NCBI GenBank assembly: GCA_038254545.1 | Contig: JBBSGB010000014.1 | Coordinates: 1 to 64,000, forward strand | Direction of reading: 5' to 3' | DNA length: 64,000 nucleotides | Source: CAHJXF01 sp038254545 | Lineage (GTDB): Bacteria > Pseudomonadota > Gammaproteobacteria > Burkholderiales > Burkholderiaceae_D | Part shown: piece by piece, positions 60,738-64,000 of the stretch | Position numbering within the stretch: position 1 is the first letter of the stretch | Layout of the letters: every line of letters begins with the position of its first letter | Notes under the pieces: model-generated | Databases searched by the model: none | Told to the model about the DNA's origin: nothing | What the model saw: the letters and a program-made list of their open reading frames with translations, nothing else | Program-made: the position numbers and the translations under genes

Positions 60738-61091
60738 ATGGATATCGCCTATATGAGAACCGATAAGCGGTCTCTTCGCTGCACAGTGCTAGCCGTGTTT
60801 GTCAGTGTGAGCAGCATATTTAGTGGTTGTTGTGCCGCGGAGCTCCAGCTAGATGATAAGCAGAAGCTGGTTTGGACGGGTGATTTCCAACAGAGCGACT
60901 TCAATCGATTTGAGGAGATATTAGCCAACCACGGCGATATTCTTGCATTGGAAATTAGAAACACACAGATGCTTGCATCGATAACTGTCGTTTTTCGCAG
61001 TCATATGTGGAGGCTTGGAGCAACGGATTCCAGCCGATTGTCAGGGGCTACCGGGAGTTTCTGCCGCGAGCCTTGGCCTGATTACGGTTGA
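60738..61091 (+). CDS. Small exported protein of unknown function, possibly frameshifted
   Basis: This frame of 117 codons begins with a signal peptide (RCTVLAVFVSVSSIFSG, possible lipobox-like FSGCCA), followed by LVWTGDFQQSDFNRFEEILA and HGDILALEI. Composition and codon use are much more AT-rich than in neighbours. The end of the frame (after LEIRNTQML) loses protein-like character. An alternative frame from 61007 to 61081 reads VEAWSNGFQPIVRGYREFL, which looks more natural, so a frameshift is possible. No function is recognised. Confidence 0.4.
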   Translation: MDIAYMRTDKRSLRCTVLAVFVSVSSIFSGCCAAELQLDDKQKLVWTGDFQQSDFNRFEEILANHGDILALEIRNTQMLASITVVFRSHMWRLGATDSSRLSGATGSFCREPWPDYG

Positions 61092-61099
61092 ATAGCACT

Positions 61100-61909
61100 C
61101 TAGCGAAGCGCAACCACCCTGACCGAGATATCGGGCAGCCCATCGATGTGTCCGAGCATCACGTCGCCGGGCACCACCGGACCGACGTTCTCGGGCGTTC
61201 CCGAATAGATGATGTCGCCGGGAAAGAGCTCGAATGCCTGCGAGAGATTGGCGATCTGCTCGGCGACATTCCAGATCATCTGCGACAGGTCCGCGCTCTG
61301 CTTGATCGCGCCGTTCACCTTCAGCACGATCGCGCCCTTGGTGAAGTGACCGACCTGATCGACCGGATGGATCGGGCCGATCGGCGCGGCGCGATCGAAG
61401 CTCTTGCCGATCTCCCATGGCTTCTTCTGGTCGCCCATCGCGCGCTGCAGGTCGCGCCGCGTCATGTCGAGCCCGACCGCATAGCCATAGACGCAGGCGA
61501 GCGCGCGTTCGTGCGAGAGATTGCGCCCACCGGTGTTGAGCGCGGCCACCAGTTCGAGTTCGTAGTGATAGTTCTTCGTGAGCGTCGGATAGGCGTGATC
61601 GATGGTCTTGCCGATCGGTACGAATTGCACCGCATCCGACGGCTTCTGGAAAAAGAACGGCGGCTCGCGCGTCGGGTCCGATCCCATCTCGCGCGCGTGC
61701 GCCGCGTAGTTGCGGCCGATGCAGTAGATGCGGCGCACCGGAAAGACCGCCGACGAGCCCGCGATCGGCACCGCGGGTTGCGGGATGTTGAAGAGTTCGT
61801 TGGATGCATCGGCGGACCGGTCGATATGCGCCGTCGCGCATCCGGCGAGAGTTCCCGCCGCGAGTGCCGCGCCCGACTGGAGTGCGGTGCGTCGTGTGAT
61901 CGCTTTCAT
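61100..61909 (-). CDS. Fumarylacetoacetate hydrolase-family protein with a Tat/lipoprotein signal
   Basis: The 269-residue protein has an FAH catalytic domain with IYCIGRNYAAHAREMG, the metal-binding YHYELELVAAL and GPIHPVDQVG, and PGDIIYSGTPENVGPV near the end. FAH-family enzymes hydrolyse carbon-carbon bonds of diketo acids and are normally cytoplasmic. This one starts with TRRTALQSGAALAAGTLAGC, a twin-arginine motif and a lipobox, so it appears to be exported folded and lipid-anchored. It shares its strand with glyoxalase I, 37 bases upstream. Confidence 0.88.
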   Translation of the reverse strand: MKAITRRTALQSGAALAAGTLAGCATAHIDRSADASNELFNIPQPAVPIAGSSAVFPVRRIYCIGRNYAAHAREMGSDPTREPPFFFQKPSDAVQFVPIGKTIDHAYPTLTKNYHYELELVAALNTGGRNLSHERALACVYGYAVGLDMTRRDLQRAMGDQKKPWEIGKSFDRAAPIGPIHPVDQVGHFTKGAIVLKVNGAIKQSADLSQMIWNVAEQIANLSQAFELFPGDIIYSGTPENVGPVVPGDVMLGHIDGLPDISVRVVALR

Positions 61910-61946
61910 GGATATCTCCCGGGCGCTGCCGTTGTCGGTATGCCGT

Positions 61947-62327
61947 TCAACGTTGTATCAACTCGATCTTGTATCCATCGGGATCTTCGACGAACGCGAT
62001 CACGGTGCTGCCGCCTTTCACAGGGCCCGCGTCGCGCGTGACCTTGCCGCCGGCAGCGCGTATGCGATCGCACGCGGCTTGCGCGTCGGGCACCTGGATC
62101 GCGATATGACCGTAAGCGGTGCCGAGATCGTAATGATCGACGCCGTAGTTGTAGGTCAGTTCGATCTCGGCCTGCTCGGGGTTGGCCCCGTAGCCGACGA
62201 ATGCCAGCGAATACTTGTTGGAGGGGTTGTCGCTCTGGCGCAGCAGCTTCATGCCCATCACCGACGTGTAAAAGTTGATAGCGCGCTGCATGTCGCCGAC
62301 GCGCAGCATGGTGTGGAGAAATCGCAT
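61947..62327 (-). CDS. gloA: Lactoylglutathione lyase (glyoxalase I)
   Basis: The 126-residue protein is a bacterial glyoxalase I, which isomerises the methylglyoxal-glutathione adduct to S-lactoylglutathione. Metal ligands fit the family: His5 in FLHTMLRVGD, Glu in AEIELTYNYG, His in AYGHIAIQVPD and Glu in GYKIELIQ. ATG 62327 gives the normal family length. It is 14 bases downstream of the metallopeptidase gene. Confidence 0.95.
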   Translation of the reverse strand: MRFLHTMLRVGDMQRAINFYTSVMGMKLLRQSDNPSNKYSLAFVGYGANPEQAEIELTYNYGVDHYDLGTAYGHIAIQVPDAQAACDRIRAAGGKVTRDAGPVKGGSTVIAFVEDPDGYKIELIQR

Positions 62328-62341
62328 GGGTATTCCTTCGC

Positions 62342-63331
62342 CTACAAGGTCGGCAGGAGTTCGGGCGGATGGCGCTTGATGTGATCGCGCGCGGCCACAT
62401 AGTCGGGAAGAACGGTCGCGACCGTGGCCCAGAAACGCGGGCCGTGATTCATCTCCTTCAGATGCGCGAGCTCGTGGGCCACGACGTAGTCGATCGACGA
62501 CAGCGGAAAGTGGATCAGTCGCCAGTTGAGCAGGATGCGCCCGTCCGCGCTGCAACTGCCCCAGCGGGTCTTCGCTGACGACAGGCGCAACGCGCGGTGA
62601 CGCACACCGAGGCGCACTTCGAAGATCGCCAGCCGCTCGCGAAACAGCGCGCGCGCTTCGTTTTGCAACCAGGCCTGCACGCGATCCTTCAATTGCGTGC
62701 CCGACGCATCGGGCGGCAGCGAAACGGTCAGCGTGCGGTCGCCGCGATCGAGCACCACGCTCGCCGTGCGTCGCGTCGATGACGCCACGCGCATCGTGAT
62801 GGTCTCGCCCAGAAAGGGCAGCGAACCGCCGTCTTCCCAGCGCACTTTCGGAATGGAGGCGTGATGCCTTTGCATCTCGGCGAGCTTTGCGAAGATCCAG
62901 TCTTCGCGCTCGCGGATCGCGTCCTCGACCTGTCGCACGCCGACCCAGCGCGGCGCGGCAATGTTGAGGCCATCGACATTGATCGTGAAGCCGATGCTGC
63001 GGCGGCGGCCGCGCCGAAACGCATAGTCGAGCGTGCGTTCACCGAGTTGTATGCGACGCAACCTGGAGCCGCCGGGCACGGTACGTGCTGGCGTGGACGA
63101 AGGTGTGGGCGCTGCGGCAGTCGAAGGGGTGGCAGACGCGCTTGTCGACGACGCGGGCGGTGCTGCGAAAGACGGCGAAGGCGGCAGCGTCCGCGGGCCG
63201 TCGAAGAACGGCAACTCGAATTGCCGAGCCAGGCCCGAGACCAGGCGACCCAGAAGACCGGACCGCGGGCTCGACCCCGGGCCAGGCCGCGGCGCAGACT
63301 GCGGTTCAGGCCGCGACTTTTTCGACTTCAT
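62342..63331 (-). CDS. YgjP/SprT-like M48-type zinc metallopeptidase
   Basis: This 329-residue protein has the HELAHLKEMNH zinc motif near residue 290 and the YgjP-type core RRIQLGERTLDYAFRRGRRRS, TRWGSCSADGRILLNWRL and FWATVATVLPDY. The first 100 residues are a low-complexity Pro/Ser/Ala-rich extension, longer than in typical family members (which are around 230-250 residues). Its substrates are unknown. Its ATG overlaps the 3' end of the acyltransferase gene by 26 bases. Confidence 0.88.
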   Translation of the reverse strand: MKSKKSRPEPQSAPRPGPGSSPRSGLLGRLVSGLARQFELPFFDGPRTLPPSPSFAAPPASSTSASATPSTAAAPTPSSTPARTVPGGSRLRRIQLGERTLDYAFRRGRRRSIGFTINVDGLNIAAPRWVGVRQVEDAIREREDWIFAKLAEMQRHHASIPKVRWEDGGSLPFLGETITMRVASSTRRTASVVLDRGDRTLTVSLPPDASGTQLKDRVQAWLQNEARALFRERLAIFEVRLGVRHRALRLSSAKTRWGSCSADGRILLNWRLIHFPLSSIDYVVAHELAHLKEMNHGPRFWATVATVLPDYVAARDHIKRHPPELLPTL

Positions 63332-64000
63332 CGCGATAGACCGCGGGGCTGATGCGGCGCATCTCGTTCTCGACCCAACTCTCGACCTCGCGCAACAGAG
63401 CGTCGGGCGACTTGCCTGCCGAAGGGATCGGCGCGCCGATCGACACCGTGACCAGCCCCGGCGTCTTGATGAAGCTGTTGCGCGGCCAGCATTCGCCCGC
63501 GTTGTGCGCGATCGGAACCACCGGCACGTTGAGGCGCGTGGCCAGGCGCGCGCCGCCCTGCTTGTAGTGCTTGCGGCTGCCGACCGGCACGCGCGTGCCC
63601 TCCGGAAACATGATGATCCAGCGACCTTCGGCAATCCGTTGCGAGCCTTGCGCGACGACCGACTCGAATGCGTCGTGCCCCTTCGCGCGATCGATGTGGA
63701 TCATGCGCAATGACGCGAGTCCCCAACCGAAGAAGGGCACGTAGTGCAGCTCGCGCTTGTACACGTAGCAGAGCTCGTGGGGCATATGTGCGGGGAAGAA
63801 CATCGTCTCCCACGCAGACTGATGCTTGGACAGCAGGATGCACGGGCCGTCGGGCAGATGCTCCGCGCCCAGCATCTGCCAGCGGATCCCGCAGAAGATG
63901 CGCGCGCCCCAGATCGACACGCGCGGCCAGCAGATGATGACCTGATAGCGCCAGCGCAGCGGCAGCGGCAGCATCACGATGCTGGCAAACGCAAAGGGAA
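63306..64000 (-). CDS. plsC: 1-acyl-sn-glycerol-3-phosphate acyltransferase, 5' end outside window
   Basis: The visible 231 residues carry the acyltransferase motifs: KHQSAWETMFF (the HX4D/E block), FGWGLASLRMIHIDR, MFPEGTRVP and VVPIAHNAGECWP. The enzyme makes phosphatidic acid at the inner membrane. The frame stays open to the window edge, and the hydrophobic stretch there (FAFASIVMLPLPL) looks like part of an N-terminal membrane helix, so the gene is probably incomplete here. The ATG at 63977 would be internal. The third residue of the first block is Glu rather than the more usual Asp. Confidence 0.9.
   Translation of the reverse strand, partial: PFAFASIVMLPLPLRWRYQVIICWPRVSIWGARIFCGIRWQMLGAEHLPDGPCILLSKHQSAWETMFFPAHMPHELCYVYKRELHYVPFFGWGLASLRMIHIDRAKGHDAFESVVAQGSQRIAEGRWIIMFPEGTRVPVGSRKHYKQGGARLATRLNVPVVPIAHNAGECWPRNSFIKTPGLVTVSIGAPIPSAGKSPDALLREVESWVENEMRRISPAVYRDEVEKVAA

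Overview
The window is about 64 kb of high-GC DNA. Codon use is strongly GC-biased and genes are closely packed. It looks like the chromosome of a betaproteobacterium, most likely in or near the Burkholderiales. The evidence for this is the run purH-fis-dusB-ubiH-murU-amgK // lptD-surA-pdxA-rsmA close to ruvC/ruvA/ruvB, the pcm-rhodanese-tolC run next to thiC, a PEP-CTERM protein behind a sigma-54 promoter, and kynurenine genes beside a bifunctional 2-aminobenzoyl-CoA monooxygenase/reductase. No rRNA, tRNA or CRISPR array was recognised.

Layout. 1-9 kb: a leftward run (kynureninase, tryptophan 2,3-dioxygenase, a RidA-family protein, glutaryl-CoA dehydrogenase, a small HEXXH protein, gamma-glutamyltransferase) diverges from the rightward 2-aminobenzoyl-CoA monooxygenase/reductase gene. 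Together they suggest aerobic tryptophan breakdown through anthranilate and its CoA thioester. Three copies of a two-hairpin interspersed repeat lie here; two of them form a 510-bp composite inverted repeat. 9.6-11.8 kb: a Phd-type antitoxin, a zeta-type kinase and a proline-rich membrane protein. 11.9-22.0 kb: a defence island carrying a complete type I restriction-modification system (hsdR, hsdS, hsdM). It is interleaved, mostly by overlapping start and stop codons, with two nucleotidyltransferase/HEPN pairs, a PIN protein with an unknown partner, a VapBC pair and a NERD-domain membrane protein.

22.1-29.7 kb: an EamA transporter and a divergent catabolic cluster. One arm is flavin reductase, carboxymuconolactone-decarboxylase-like protein and MarR regulator. 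The other is a NicX-like ring-cleavage dioxygenase, alpha/beta hydrolase, acyl-CoA-dehydrogenase-like flavoprotein and CoA ligase. I cannot match this set to a described pathway. 29.7-42.7 kb: housekeeping and envelope genes (msrA, pdxH, an ECF sigma/anti-sigma/lipoprotein set, pcm-rhodanese-tolC, riboswitch-controlled thiC, a frameshifted signal peptidase I gene, the PEP-CTERM protein, an S9 peptidase).

42.7-60.5 kb: conserved core genes. The ruv genes are separated from one another by a Phd/PIN pair, a secreted protein and a peroxiredoxin, and an AbrB/Doc pair sits just upstream of ruvC. amgK and murU (peptidoglycan recycling) are followed divergently by lptD-surA-pdxA-rsmA. 60.5-64 kb: an AT-richer patch with a probably degraded exported protein, then a Tat-lipoprotein-like fumarylacetoacetate hydrolase protein, glyoxalase I, a zinc metallopeptidase, and the 3' part of an acyltransferase gene that runs off the right edge.

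The most unusual themes are the density of toxin-antitoxin-like modules (seven in 64 kb), the architecture of the restriction island, and the unassigned divergent catabolic cluster.
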